DNA of 64,000 bases, taken from NCBI GenBank assembly GCA_964034945.1, contig OZ035960.1, positions 74,383,085 through 74,447,084 on the forward strand, in the 5' to 3' direction. The position numbers were made by a program, and so were the translations under genes. The stretch is from Chrysopilus asiliformis (taxonomy: Eukaryota > Arthropoda > Insecta > Diptera > Rhagionidae). Below, in pieces: positions 54,397 through 63,827 of this stretch. Below the pieces are notes generated by a model. It saw only the letters and a list, made by a program, of their open reading frames with translations. It was not told the origin of the DNA and ran no database searches. The first letter of the stretch is position 1, and the number at the start of each line of letters is the position of its first letter.

Positions 54397-54534
54397 GTTA
54401 GCATCTGATGATTGGGAAAATCCACATCCATGCAACACAAACCCAGAAGAAGTTGAAAATATTTGGAATATTCGCAACACGACATGGCTAGCTATGGGAA
54501 GCATAATGGGTCAAGGATGCGACATATTACCAAA
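54397..54534 (+). CDS. Ionotropic glutamate receptor, exon h (M1-pore loop)
   Basis: Completes the split codon, then 'LASDDWENPHPCNTNPEEVE' and 'NTTWLAMGSIMGQGCDILP'. The 'DWENPHPC' block and 'MGSIMGQGCD' re-entrant pore loop are typical of insect GluRII muscle receptor subunits. The Q/R-site position is a glutamine (QGCD), usually linked with calcium permeability and polyamine block. It ends with two bases of a lysine codon before GTAATT. The following exon (pore end, M3 'SYTANLAAFL'-type, S2, M4) is not in the remaining 9.4 kb of the window. Confidence 0.95.
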
Positions 54535-55361
54535 GTAATTTAAATCGAAAAAAAAACTGAATTACGTTAAATTGATCAAATCGATTGAGCGATAGATCAT
54601 ACGTTTGCAAATACAAATCAAAAAGTGCGCAATTTATACATTTATAACTTAAAGAGAGCGATAACCCAGTAAACCAAAAGATTCATTTGTTTATACCAAA
54701 AAAAAAGATTCTTCTGAGCGTTTCGTTCGAAACTGAATTCAAAAATGATCATAATTGTTTAAACTTGCGGACTAAAGTGTCGCTCTTTTCTAAGTCATTT
54801 TTAAGATTCATTTTTGCGTTCTCCAAACGCTCGAAAATGAATATATAAGAAAAGAGTGACAGTTTGGTAGGCAAATTGAAATTTTTTAATAATTTTCTGA
54901 ATTTGAAACGCTCAGGAGAATGTATCAAAACTTTTGGTATAACTGGGTGTCGTCGAATGAACTCAGCAGAACACAAAACAGATTACACAGCCACAAGTTG
55001 ATTCTGTGTCGAATAAAGTTCGTAAATTCGGCTCTTTGCCCACGTCTTTTAGCGACTTTGTCACTAGACCTAGCGACAAAAAAATGTGTTTAGCGGCTAG
55101 TGACAAACTTAGAGATAAATGGATTGTATCCTGTTGACTTGTTTTATTTGAATTAATTAAATAAGCAATATTATTTACGAAAAAACTCAATTCACATAAT
55201 TTTAAATTTTATATTTATACTCAAAAACTACACAAATGATGAAAGCAAAAAAATTAAATGAAAAAAATTACGCGGGCAATGATAGTGGGCATATCGTGTA
55301 CTCTTTCTGTTATGACTAAAAATAACATTTCAAATGTTTCGCGTTGTCAGAATATGGTTTT
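54535..55361 (+). other. Start of the next receptor intron
   Basis: Begins at the GTAATT donor. A probable small inverted-repeat element spans about 54664-54950 (ACCCAGTAAACCAAAAG against CTTTTGGTATAACTGGGT). The rest is AT-rich with no exon. Confidence 0.6.
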
Positions 55362-55892
55362 TTATACCCGTATGGTGAAACCAAATGGTATATTAAATTT
55401 GCCTTACCGTTTGTAACGCCAAGATCCCCTCATCACACACAAAAATGAATTACACCAGCGTATTTAGAATGATAAAAAAAAAGTGAATTTTGCATGTCCG
55501 TCCGTCCGTCCGTCTGTCCGTCTGTGGCGCGGATTGCGGGCGCATGGATTGAGCTAGAGACTTGAAATTCTGTGCATATTCATTTTTCGTAAAATGCAAG
55601 GCTAAGTCCGTTAATGGGCAAAAATGAACACGAACGAAAGAGTTTTTTGCGAATATCTCAAAAACGGTGCATCTTATCAAAAAAATGCAAGAACAAAAGT
55701 TATTTAGGATATGATTCTACATAAAACTCCCATACATCAAAATCCGATTGGAATAAATTTAAAAAAAATCTGATTAGAAAGTTTGACTTCAAAGTGAAAT
55801 TTTGATACAACTGTTCGCCGTTCACTTAACTCACCATACGGGTTTTCAATCATTGCCAGATTGTCAATTATAGCTTTTGTTATGTTTCTAAC
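55362..55892 (+). mobile_element. DINE-1-like element
   Basis: TTATACCCGTATGGTGAAAC start, shorter (GTCC)n at 55497-55520, the same gcgcatggattgagctagag block, and a 3' hairpin ATTGCCAGATTGTCAAT. Same orientation as the 52-kb copy. Confidence 0.8.
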
Positions 55893-56968
55893 TTAAAATA
55901 GGTATACATTGCTATTAAAATAAGTGTTGTCGTCGTAAAATAGTACCAATTGCAGAAGTTTTGTGAACAACAACAACATATACGACAACATTTTTTGCAC
56001 CAAATTCAGTTGGATATAAATGTTGGGTATAGCTTTATATGGTTTATCAAAAACGAACATGGTTTATCAAAAACTAAAAAATAAATTCTGGCATGTAAAA
56101 TATCTATAACCTACTGGACAAAAACTTTTGCTTTGAAACACCAAAAAAAGATTCCCGTCACAAGAAATTTAAAAAGACATATCGCATTAAATTTTCAATT
56201 AAATAATCGAGATGAAGAAGAAAATACATTGACCGTCAACAGAATCTATCATCAGCAGTTTATAGTACACGTTCTATCCACCGTCAATGATTGAGTATAA
56301 TGTTTAAAGTGTTTTTCATTGTTTTTCCGACAATCATCAAAAAGCCTTCAACGTGATTATGGTTGACGGTCAACAATTTTTGTTGGACTTCTGGATTTTG
56401 CAAGAGAAAAAGCAAAAAAAAGTCGGTAATATCTCGATAGAGGTAAAATATATCAATTTATCCAAAAAGGAAAGGAGGTAGAGAATTTTTATATCTTTAA
56501 TTCTTTATTTAACCATTTTTTTTTGCAAACAATTCTCAAAAATTCTCAAAATCAAATGTTTTATCTTTTAATAAAAATGTCTCAATATATAAGAAAAGCG
56601 GATAACAATGAAAGACAAAATTGTGGCAAATGTTATTTTCTTCAATTCATTTCATCAGGGATGGGAAACGTTATCGTAACGTAACGAAATAACGAAATTA
56701 TTTCCTGGCTATTTCTTCATAATTACGTTATAACGTTATAGAAATTCAATTCCGTTACAATAACGAAAAACGTAACGAAAAACGTAACGAAAAACGAAAA
56801 AAAATATTACGTTTTTTCGTTATTTATTAATTTTTTCTTGTTTTGTTCAGTATTATATTTTTGTGAAATTTTCCACAAAAGTTCATCAAGTATAACCCCA
56901 CAGATCTGCCACCTGTATAAAATATAATTAAAAATATTGGAGTAGTATTTTTAATCGTATTTTGATTC
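55893..56968. other. AT-rich intron DNA
   Basis: No coding. A 'cgtaacgaaaaacgtaacg' tandem stretch at 56675-56815 is a simple diverged repeat. 55960-56030 has '(caa)' triplets. No element ends found. Confidence 0.45.
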
Positions 56969-56971
56969 TAA

Positions 56972-57398
56972 TGTAGGGGCCACATCTATCAGTTTTTCAT
57001 CAGTTTTTGGGAAACTGATGGGAAACTGATTGGTGTGAACGTAAAATCAGACCACTGATGGGCAACCACGAAAAAATTCGTGGGCAGATCAGTTTTTCTA
57101 CCAAACCTGATAGTCAACTGATTGGTGTAAACGTTCGCGTCAGTCGTATCGCATTAGAATAGAACCAAATATTATTTTTTGAACTTAATGCAATAATAAT
57201 GCATACACACGCTCTCTCTTTATTATCCACCGGTATTTTTTGAACTCTACAATCAAAATGAATGGAAAATTTTCACAAAAAACTGTCAGTCGCAACTGAT
57301 AGATGTGAACGCTTAACTGGATGTAAAAAACTGATGGAAAATTGACGAGTACCGTAACAGTTGCGACTGATGGAAAACTGATAGATGTGGCCCTTACA
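56972..57398. mobile_element. Harbinger-type MITE
   Basis: Inverted ends TGTAGGGGCCACATCTATC and (reverse complement) TGTAAGGGCCACATCTATC, continuing past 30 bp. They are flanked by the 3-bp TAA (56969-56971, 57399-57401), the PIF/Harbinger signature. 427 bp, with internal short repeats of 'actgatggg'. Confidence 0.85.
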
Positions 57399-57401
57399 TA
57401 A

Positions 57402-57984
57402 ATCGGATTTTATTTTGGCCCGATTCCCTCTATTTCTGGAGATACAAAAAAGGAAATCTTTCAAGCAACTTTTTTGGTATCGAAAATATTTTCTTTTTGG
57501 TATCTCCAAAAGTAGTGTGAATTTCGCGAAATCTCACACTGGTTGCGGAGCACTGATTTAGAGTACAAAAAAAAATCCAAATTGCATATCTCCGAGGGGG
57601 TTGAGGCAGGTGTCAAAAAAAAGCGTAATATCGTGTACTTGGGCACCCAGTGCCCACGTCAGTACATTTTGTATGAAATTTTTTTTAATTTTGACTACAG
57701 CTTTGGGTTTTTCCCCTTTTATGATTTTTCTTGTAAGCAGATATTGGGCCGTATTCTATAACGAAAATTTTATCATTTTATGTTATGTTATGTCTTAAAA
57801 TAACATAATTACCTCGATTGGTATTCTGTAAGGACAATTTCATTTTATGTTACGCTCTATAACATAAAATTTTTCCTGTTATGACTCATAACATAAAAGC
57901 TCCGAGATAGTACCTTTTATAATCATTTTATCATCTTTTATGCCATTTGACATTTGAAGTGTGACGTTTCACGAGTGAAATTTC
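57402..57984. other. Unassigned intron DNA
   Basis: Contains a 'cgaaatctcacactggttgcgg' stretch, a 'gtacttgggcacccagtgcccacg' palindromic word, and at 57750-57950 a repeated 'taacataaaa/attttatg' theme. No gene. Confidence 0.4.
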
Positions 57985-58410
57985 AAATCTACATTTATAA
58001 AAATGGATGTTTGTCTGTTTTCTGTCTGTCTGTTTGAGATTACAAAACTCAAAAACTACTGGATCGATTTTTACGCGGTTTTTTGCAAAATAAACTGCGT
58101 TGCCAGGAGCAGGTTTTTAGCTATGTTAGATCTTAAAAATTCGAATCGCAAGGTCCTCTAAGAATAACGCAAATGTCCTTTTTCTCATTTTGTTTCCGAA
58201 AAACTGGCTTTAGGGGGTTTTCGTGGTCGCTGATCACGAGTTGGATGTTGGAATTTCAAAATTCTAAACGGGAGGTCCTGTAAGGATAACAAAAATTTTT
58301 TTTTTCTAATTTTTCTCGAAAAAAAATTGCTTTTCGGGGTCGCTGATTACGAATCCGGCGTTTCAATTTCAAGAACTCTAATGAAAGGTCCTGTAAGGAT
58401 TACGTTGATA
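57985..58410 (+). repeat. Helitron-like family, 5' fragment
   Basis: Begins near TCTACATTTATAAAAATGG, then GTCTG repeats, GAGATTACAAAACTC, 'aaactactggatcgattttt' and three diverged ~120-bp units. Same order as at 48772 and within C1/C2. The 3' terminus is absent. Confidence 0.65.
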
Positions 58411-58422
58411 TGAAAAAAATGG

Positions 58423-58757
58423 ATTTTTGTGATTGTATAACTAGGCTTTTCAGTCGAAATTTATACTAAAATAAAAACGCTGGTTTTTAACTTTTTTACT
58501 ACTCTACGAAATATTTCGTATTGTATTAGTGTTCAAACCTTGACCATTTAACTGACAATAAAATGTTTCGCTAAACTGTTTATTTCTGTTCATAAAATGT
58601 TAAATATTTTAAACTGTATCAATTGACTATATAGCTCCTGAAGATGGTGAAATAAATTGACCGAAACCTAGAGCAGCAAAAAAGTTAAAAACCAGCGTTT
58701 TTATTTTAATATAAATTTCGACCGAAAAGCCTAGTTATACAATCACAAAAATAATTA
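58423..58757. mobile_element. Inverted-repeat element with ~75-bp arms
   Basis: The arm from 58423 ('ttttgtgattgtataactag', 'aataaaaacgctggttttta') is repeated inverted at 58683-58757. The loop of ~180 bp is non-coding and holds 'tgaccgaaaccta'-type text. No clear target duplication. Confidence 0.78.
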
Positions 58758-58967
58758 TAAAATAACGGTCAACAACAAAAACAAAGTAAAAAATGGATGT
58801 TGGTATCATTTTTGTCTGACATTTAGTCGAATTATTTAGCTTTCTCCGCAAAAAAAATCTTTAAAGGAAACAAAACTTTGAATTTTTTTGACTGTTACTC
58901 GACCAGCTGTTCAAAAAGTAATAGAATTCACACCGAAATGTACTAAATCTTTTATGTTAAAGGTTCG
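58758..58967. other. Short AT-rich spacer
   Basis: No features seen. The TAA target site of the following element begins at 58968. Confidence 0.4.
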
Positions 58968-59136
58968 TAAAGCGGTCCCTACACGTTAAATATTGCAGTC
59001 AATCATCGCATGCTGTGACAGCATTTTGAACGTCTATGGTGATGCTGTCATGCAAAATTCCATGATTGACAGCATACTGGCCAATATCAAAATCATTTTG
59101 ATATTTTTCAAGGGAGCTTTGTGAATGACAGCATGC

Positions 59137-61888
59137 TTTTTTTTGTAGTTTCAGCCAGAGCTTAGGGGAAGACCCTTTAATGCCGAAGCACAGCTCAGGA
59201 TGGTCGGAAGGACAAAAGGAGATGTCGGTGTATGTTCTCCTTGAACTTCTGCGGGTTATAGTCCGGGGGAAACACTTCGGATGGTAGATCGTTCCAAAGT
59301 CTTGTTGTTCGCGGAATGTAGGAACTCCTAAACTTTACTGTACGAAAACGGGGAGGCTCAAGGAAGAAGTCGTGCGCGCGTGCAGCTGAACGAGAGGGTC
59401 TAGGGAAGATGTACCGTGGAGGAATAAGTTGGGAAATTTCGGTGGAACATTTCCCATTGAAATATTTGTAGAATATGCTGAGTACTCCAACAGAGCGACG
59501 ATGCTCGAGAGACGGTAATGAATCTGTCAAGGACTTGTCTCCAATTAGTCGGATCGCACGTTTTTGGATTCGCTCCAGCAGTTGGAGGACAGTTTTTGGG
59601 GCTCCAGCCCAAATGTGCGAATTGTACTCGAGTCTCGGTCGAATGTAGCTCTTGTAAATGTTAAGGACGTCGACTGGTGCGAAATATTTTTTGCATCGTC
59701 CCAGGAAGCCTAGGCACTGCGATGCTTCCTTTGCTATTTTAAAAATATGATCACTCCATTGGAGCTTCTCATTTATTTCGATGCCCAACATGTTTTTTGA
59801 GTCACTAATGGACTCACTCATAAATTCGACCGTTTCGGGGGATTTTTCGCATTTCATCGATAACAGCATTGATTGGGTTTTAGATGCGTTGAATTCCGCA
59901 CGGTTGATTCTGTCCCAAGCCAGAATTGTGTTTAAATCAGAATTCAAAGATCTAATTTGCTCACTGCGTTTCGATCGAACTGCAATGGCGTTCGATTCTG
60001 CAGGTGAACTGAAATGGTAGGATGCGTCAAGGGAGCTGTCATCAGCGAAACAATAAAGTGGATTGAGAGTGAGAGATAGTAGATCATTGATAAATATTAA
60101 GAAAAGCGTAGGAGCTAGAACTGAGCCTTGAGGGACACCAGAGTTAATTTTGAAGAGGTCAGATTTATAACCATCCAATACAACCTGTATTGAACGATCA
60201 GAAAGGTAACTCTCAATCCATTTGGAAATTGCAGGGTTTAGACCGATAGCTCGTATCTTTGCCATCAAAGCTTTATGCCAAACACGGTCGAAAGCTTTGG
60301 AGATATCCAGCGCTATAGTTTTTGATTCGCCAAAATTATGGAGACTTTTACTCCAGCGCTCGGTCAAGCAGACCAAAAGATCGCCTGTGGAGCGGCGCGC
60401 ACGAAAGCCATATTGGCGATCGTTGATTATGTTATTGCGCTCTAAAAAATTTGTAATTTTGGTATTTATTAAAGTTTCCATAACCTTGGCAAGTACAGAA
60501 GTCAGAGCTATAGGCCTATAATTTGAGGGGTCGCATTTGTCACCTTTTTTGGGAATGGGCTGGACATTAGCTGCTTTCCAAGAAGAGGGATAAATCCCCT
60601 TAGAGAAGCTAAGGTAAAAAAGGGAACGAAGAGGTCCAGCTAAGGTGACGGCACATTTTTTCAAAACATGGGGGGGAATGCCATCCGGTTCTGTAGATTT
60701 GTTCACGTCAATCTCCTGCAGAATTCTAACTATTTGTCTTTTGCGGATGGAAAGTTTTGGAGAGACAATCTCCGATATGGTGGGTTGGGGCGGTAATTGG
60801 TTGGATTCCGGGAGACTTGAGTTCGCTGCGAATTTCGCGGCTAAAACGTTCGTCTTGCCAACGGGATCGACAACCACTTCATTATCACAGATTAGTGGAG
60901 GTGTTGAAGATTTTGTGAAATTGTTTTTTACCGCTTTCACCATTGACCAAAAGGATTTTTGCCCTTTCGGACAGGTTAAGATTTTCCGCTTCATCTTTTG
61001 GTCAAAGTCATGTTTAGCACGACGTAGTACAGACTTAGAGGTGTTTCGAGCGTTTATAAACGACAAGCGAGTTTCTTCATTAGGGTTTCCCCTAAATTCA
61101 GAAAACGCCGTCTTTTTTGTTTTGATGGCGTCGCGACACGCTTTCGTGAACCAGGTGTTGGAGTCACACCTTGCAACAATGGAGCTGCACGGTATGTAGG
61201 ACTTCATACCAAGTGTGATTACGTTCGTGACCTTTGTAGTCGCAACGTCAACGTCCCTTTCCCTGAAACAATCAAACCACTTGTAAGCTGCAAAATACTG
61301 GTTCAAGCTCTCCCAATTGGCTTTTTTAAAATGCCAAACAGTCCTACGCGGGGCTTTAGTTGTATTTTTTGGAGGCCTTATAGTGGAAAAAGAACAGCTT
61401 ACCAGGCAATGATCAGATCCTCCCAGGGGAGGAAGTACGGAAACGCTATATTTAGACGGATTAGTGGTTAAGAACAAATCCAACAGATATGGGTTATGAC
61501 CTGCAATATCTGGAACTCTTGTTGGTTTGTCTACGATTTGTGTCAACAAGTTTGATTTGGCGAAGAGTTCCGTGTGCAAGCCAACAGGATCAGGATGGCA
61601 TGAGAAAGGAAGCCACTTATCATTATGGACGTTGAAATCACCCGCAACAACAATTTCAGCGTCAGGATTTGTTGCAGTAATTGCATCGATGGAGTCAGAC
61701 AATTTGTCCAATTCGACCAAGGTGTTCTCGGTGGAACAATTAGGGCTTCGATAAATGAAACAAAGGTAGATGTGCTTGCGCATATGGAGCTTTAACCAGA
61801 TGAAATTAAATTCTGGATTAGCGCATTTTCCTAAATTAGGAAGAAGTGAGTAAGTCGCTTGAACGTGTATAGCGATGCTGTCAATCAT
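59137..61888 (-). mobile_element. 5'-truncated LINE (jockey/CR1 group)
   Basis: Minus-strand non-LTR retrotransposon. The 3' end is an A8 tail (T-run 59137-59144), about 55 bp after the stop. ORF1 and the beginning of the endonuclease are missing, as expected from incomplete target-primed reverse transcription. No target duplication was identified. The 5' edge is merged with Harbinger-like sequence at about 61865-61890. Confidence 0.88.
59195..61888 (-). CDS. LINE endonuclease-reverse transcriptase (5' truncated)
   Basis: 897 codons without a stop. Apurinic-type endonuclease remnants: 'EIVVAGDFNVHND' (catalytic D/N), 'LLDLFLTTNP' and 'GGSDHCLVSC'. The first ~80-100 residues of the domain are missing. 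Reverse transcriptase: 'NYRPIALTSVLAKVMETLI', 'RQYGFRARRSTGDLL', 'TIALDISKAFDRVWHKAL', 'INSGVPQGSVLAPTLFLIFI' and the active site 'YCFADDSS'. The C-terminal part has 'LEYNSHIWAGAPK' and 'RAIRLIGDKSLTDSLPSLEH', a region common to jockey/CR1/L2-group LINEs. The first ATG (61888) is probably not native, since it lies at the truncation junction. An intact reverse transcriptase frame implies recent insertion. Confidence 0.92.
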   Translation of the reverse strand: MIDSIAIHVQATYSLLPNLGKCANPEFNFIWLKLHMRKHIYLCFIYRSPNCSTENTLVELDKLSDSIDAITATNPDAEIVVAGDFNVHNDKWLPFSCHPDPVGLHTELFAKSNLLTQIVDKPTRVPDIAGHNPYLLDLFLTTNPSKYSVSVLPPLGGSDHCLVSCSFSTIRPPKNTTKAPRRTVWHFKKANWESLNQYFAAYKWFDCFRERDVDVATTKVTNVITLGMKSYIPCSSIVARCDSNTWFTKACRDAIKTKKTAFSEFRGNPNEETRLSFINARNTSKSVLRRAKHDFDQKMKRKILTCPKGQKSFWSMVKAVKNNFTKSSTPPLICDNEVVVDPVGKTNVLAAKFAANSSLPESNQLPPQPTISEIVSPKLSIRKRQIVRILQEIDVNKSTEPDGIPPHVLKKCAVTLAGPLRSLFYLSFSKGIYPSSWKAANVQPIPKKGDKCDPSNYRPIALTSVLAKVMETLINTKITNFLERNNIINDRQYGFRARRSTGDLLVCLTERWSKSLHNFGESKTIALDISKAFDRVWHKALMAKIRAIGLNPAISKWIESYLSDRSIQVVLDGYKSDLFKINSGVPQGSVLAPTLFLIFINDLLSLTLNPLYCFADDSSLDASYHFSSPAESNAIAVRSKRSEQIRSLNSDLNTILAWDRINRAEFNASKTQSMLLSMKCEKSPETVEFMSESISDSKNMLGIEINEKLQWSDHIFKIAKEASQCLGFLGRCKKYFAPVDVLNIYKSYIRPRLEYNSHIWAGAPKTVLQLLERIQKRAIRLIGDKSLTDSLPSLEHRRSVGVLSIFYKYFNGKCSTEISQLIPPRYIFPRPSRSAARAHDFFLEPPRFRTVKFRSSYIPRTTRLWNDLPSEVFPPDYNPQKFKENIHRHLLLSFRPS

Positions 61889-62178
61889 TTCGTCATTTCA
61901 GGGGAATTTTTAGTAGTTAAAAGATGTCGCATATAAAAGACAAAGTTTTTTGGGAATCCTTTTTCGAGTTATATAGACAAAGAAGTGAGTTGTGGATGAC
62001 GAAAAGCGAAAAATATAAGGACAAAAATTTTTTTAATTGATATTTGTGCTGTGTGCTGTCGGTTGGGCTGTTTCGAATAAAATGATGCTTGTGTGCATGA
62101 TTGAGCGTCTAGTGCAAATAAGCTTTTTGCTGTGATAGCATGATTGCCTGCAAGATTGAACGTGTAGGGGCCGCTTAA

Positions 62179-62451
62179 AATGAACGATAAAATTATTTTA
62201 TTCAACCCTTACCCCACGACTCCATTAGACTTTTTTCAGGATTGGATTTAAATCCAATCACGAAAAAGTCTAATGGAGACTCAAAAAATCTTGCATCATG
62301 ATTTAAATCTCCTTACCCCACGACTCCATTAGACTTTTTAGAATCACAATTTTTTCCCCCACTCCATATTTTGGCGAATAAAAAAATCAGCGCGTGGGCA
62401 TTTTCAGTCATGATTTTTCATTTTTATTGTGTCTCCATAGCGTGCTGAGAA
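62179..62451. other. Region 5' of the Harbinger remnant
   Basis: The phrase 'cttaccccacgactccattagactttttt' occurs twice (about 62211 and 62312), with an inverted 'aaaaagtctaatggagactc' between. This may be the damaged terminal repeat of the Harbinger element whose transposase remnant follows. Confidence 0.55.
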
Positions 62452-63020
62452 ATGTCAACGCGGAAACAAAAATTAGCTTTAGTCGCTATTTTTGTTCTGA
62501 AAGAACTAAAAAACCTTCAAGAAAAGAGAAAAAAAACGGAATGCTCCAGTGTGCTGGGTCAAGCCGCTCTTGGCCTGCAGATGCGAACACGACTTGGAGG
62601 CTCATCTTTTGGAGGCTCATCTTTTGATTGCCTACAAGAATCCGGTGAAGATTTTAAGAACTTCATAAGAATGTCGCTCGAATAATTCGAGTTTTTGCTG
62701 AATCTTGTAAGTTAGTGTTCAGCTTTAAACAAATCCCATAATGAAATTATCTTACAGATTGAAAATGATATTTAACAAATGGACACTCAATTACGAGCGC
62801 AATTACAGCAAGAGTACGTTTGGCTCTAACTTTAAGGTTCCTAGCTGCTGGTGATTCGTACAGGTCACTCGAATTTTTGTCAAGAGTCCCAAGGAAAACG
62901 ATTTGCCGATTTTTGCCGGAAGTCTTAGATGCGTTACAACATCATTACTTACAATATCCATCCATTCACTATCGATATCCATTATTACTAGCCATTACTT
63001 GCACGTATCTTGCCATGTAA
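62452..63020 (+). pseudogene. PIF/Harbinger-type transposase remnant
   Basis: First part 62452-62685: 'MSTRKQKLALVAIFVLKELK' ... 'EDFKNFIRMSLE', the N-terminal pattern of Harbinger/ALP1-like proteins, ending in a stop. A second part at about 62770-62960 reads, in another frame, 'LALTLRFLAAGDSYRSLEFL' and 'SRVPRKTICRFLPEVLDAL'. This is the highly conserved 'LA.TLRFLATG.SY.SL...F.....TI..I..E' block preceding the DDE core. The catalytic core itself is missing. A short intron-like gap with frame change separates the two parts (native genes of this family often have introns). Not functional. Confidence 0.85.
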
Positions 63021-63217
63021 AAAAGGATTATAGTTGTGCAAAGTAAAAAGTGATTTGTCACCTATACATATTATAGAAATATTATTCTCGCTGTTTAAAT
63101 TACAAATCCAATAAAAAAAAAGCAAGTTGTCTGTCTCGTAGAGACGGCCAGAAGACGTGGATCCGCCTACAACGATCGCCAATAGATATTTAAGTAAAAA
63201 ATTTTAGTGAAAAGGAA
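63021..63217. other. Spacer after the Harbinger remnant
   Basis: AT-rich, with 'gtagagacggccagaagacgtgg' at 63138. No recognised feature. Confidence 0.4.
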
Positions 63218-63457
63218 ATTAAGGAAACCAATCTGGCAATTATTGAAAATCCGTATGGTGATTTAAGTGAACGGCGAACAGTTGTATCAAAATTCCAGTT
63301 TGAAGTCAAACTTTCTAATCAGATTTTTTAAAATTTATTCCAATCGGAGTTTGATGTATGGGAGTTTTATGTAGAATCATATCCTAAATAACTTTTGTTC
63401 TTGCACTTTTTTGATTAGATGCACAGTTTTTGAGATATTCGGTTGCACCATACGGGT
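63218..63457 (-). mobile_element. DINE-1-like copy (partial)
   Basis: Reverse-oriented. It starts near the 3' hairpin half 'ccaatctggcaattatt', continues through 'ttccaatcggagtttgatg', and jumps at 'tgagatattcggt' to the opposite end 'gcaccatacgggtata'. The middle, including the GTCC array, is deleted. Confidence 0.75.
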
Positions 63458-63823
63458 ATAATAATGTTATTTATAATTGGTTTATGATAAGAGAAGTATG
63501 AAATAAATATCATACATACAGTGTTCAAACGCTCCCATTTCTAGTCTTTCGATCAAGTTAGTTATATATATAATGACGAAGGTTTTACATTTTATTACTA
63601 TTTCATCGATTCTACTACTATTTTTCGGCCGATTTACTACGATTTCGAAAATCAAAAGTCACAACCCTGAACAGAACTTTAATGCTGGGAGCGAAATATC
63701 GTTCTCTCAGTAGTAAAATCCATACTTATATGTGTGTGTGCATCATACCCAGCAGCCATCGCTCGAGGCTTTCATTCATTTTTATGCGAGGCTCACAAAC
63801 CGCTTTGAACAAGAAGCGAAAAC
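63458..63823. other. AT-rich intron DNA
   Basis: No gene or element boundary found. A 'tactactatttttcggccg' stretch and a (TGTG) run near 63732 are the only landmarks. Confidence 0.4.
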
Positions 63824-63827
63824 TTAA

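Larger units (their letters stand above)
58971..62175. mobile_element. Harbinger-like inverted-repeat element containing a LINE
   Basis: Ends AGCGGTCCCTACACGTTAA and (reverse complement) AGCGGCCCCTACACGTTCA, with similarity continuing about 45 bp ('gc.gtcaatcat', 'gctgtgacagc'). They are flanked by TAA (58968-58970, 62176-62178). Most of the interior is a LINE. The remaining native parts (58971-59136 and about 61880-62175) repeat a 'gatgctgtcaatcat' theme. No transposase of its own. Confidence 0.78.
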
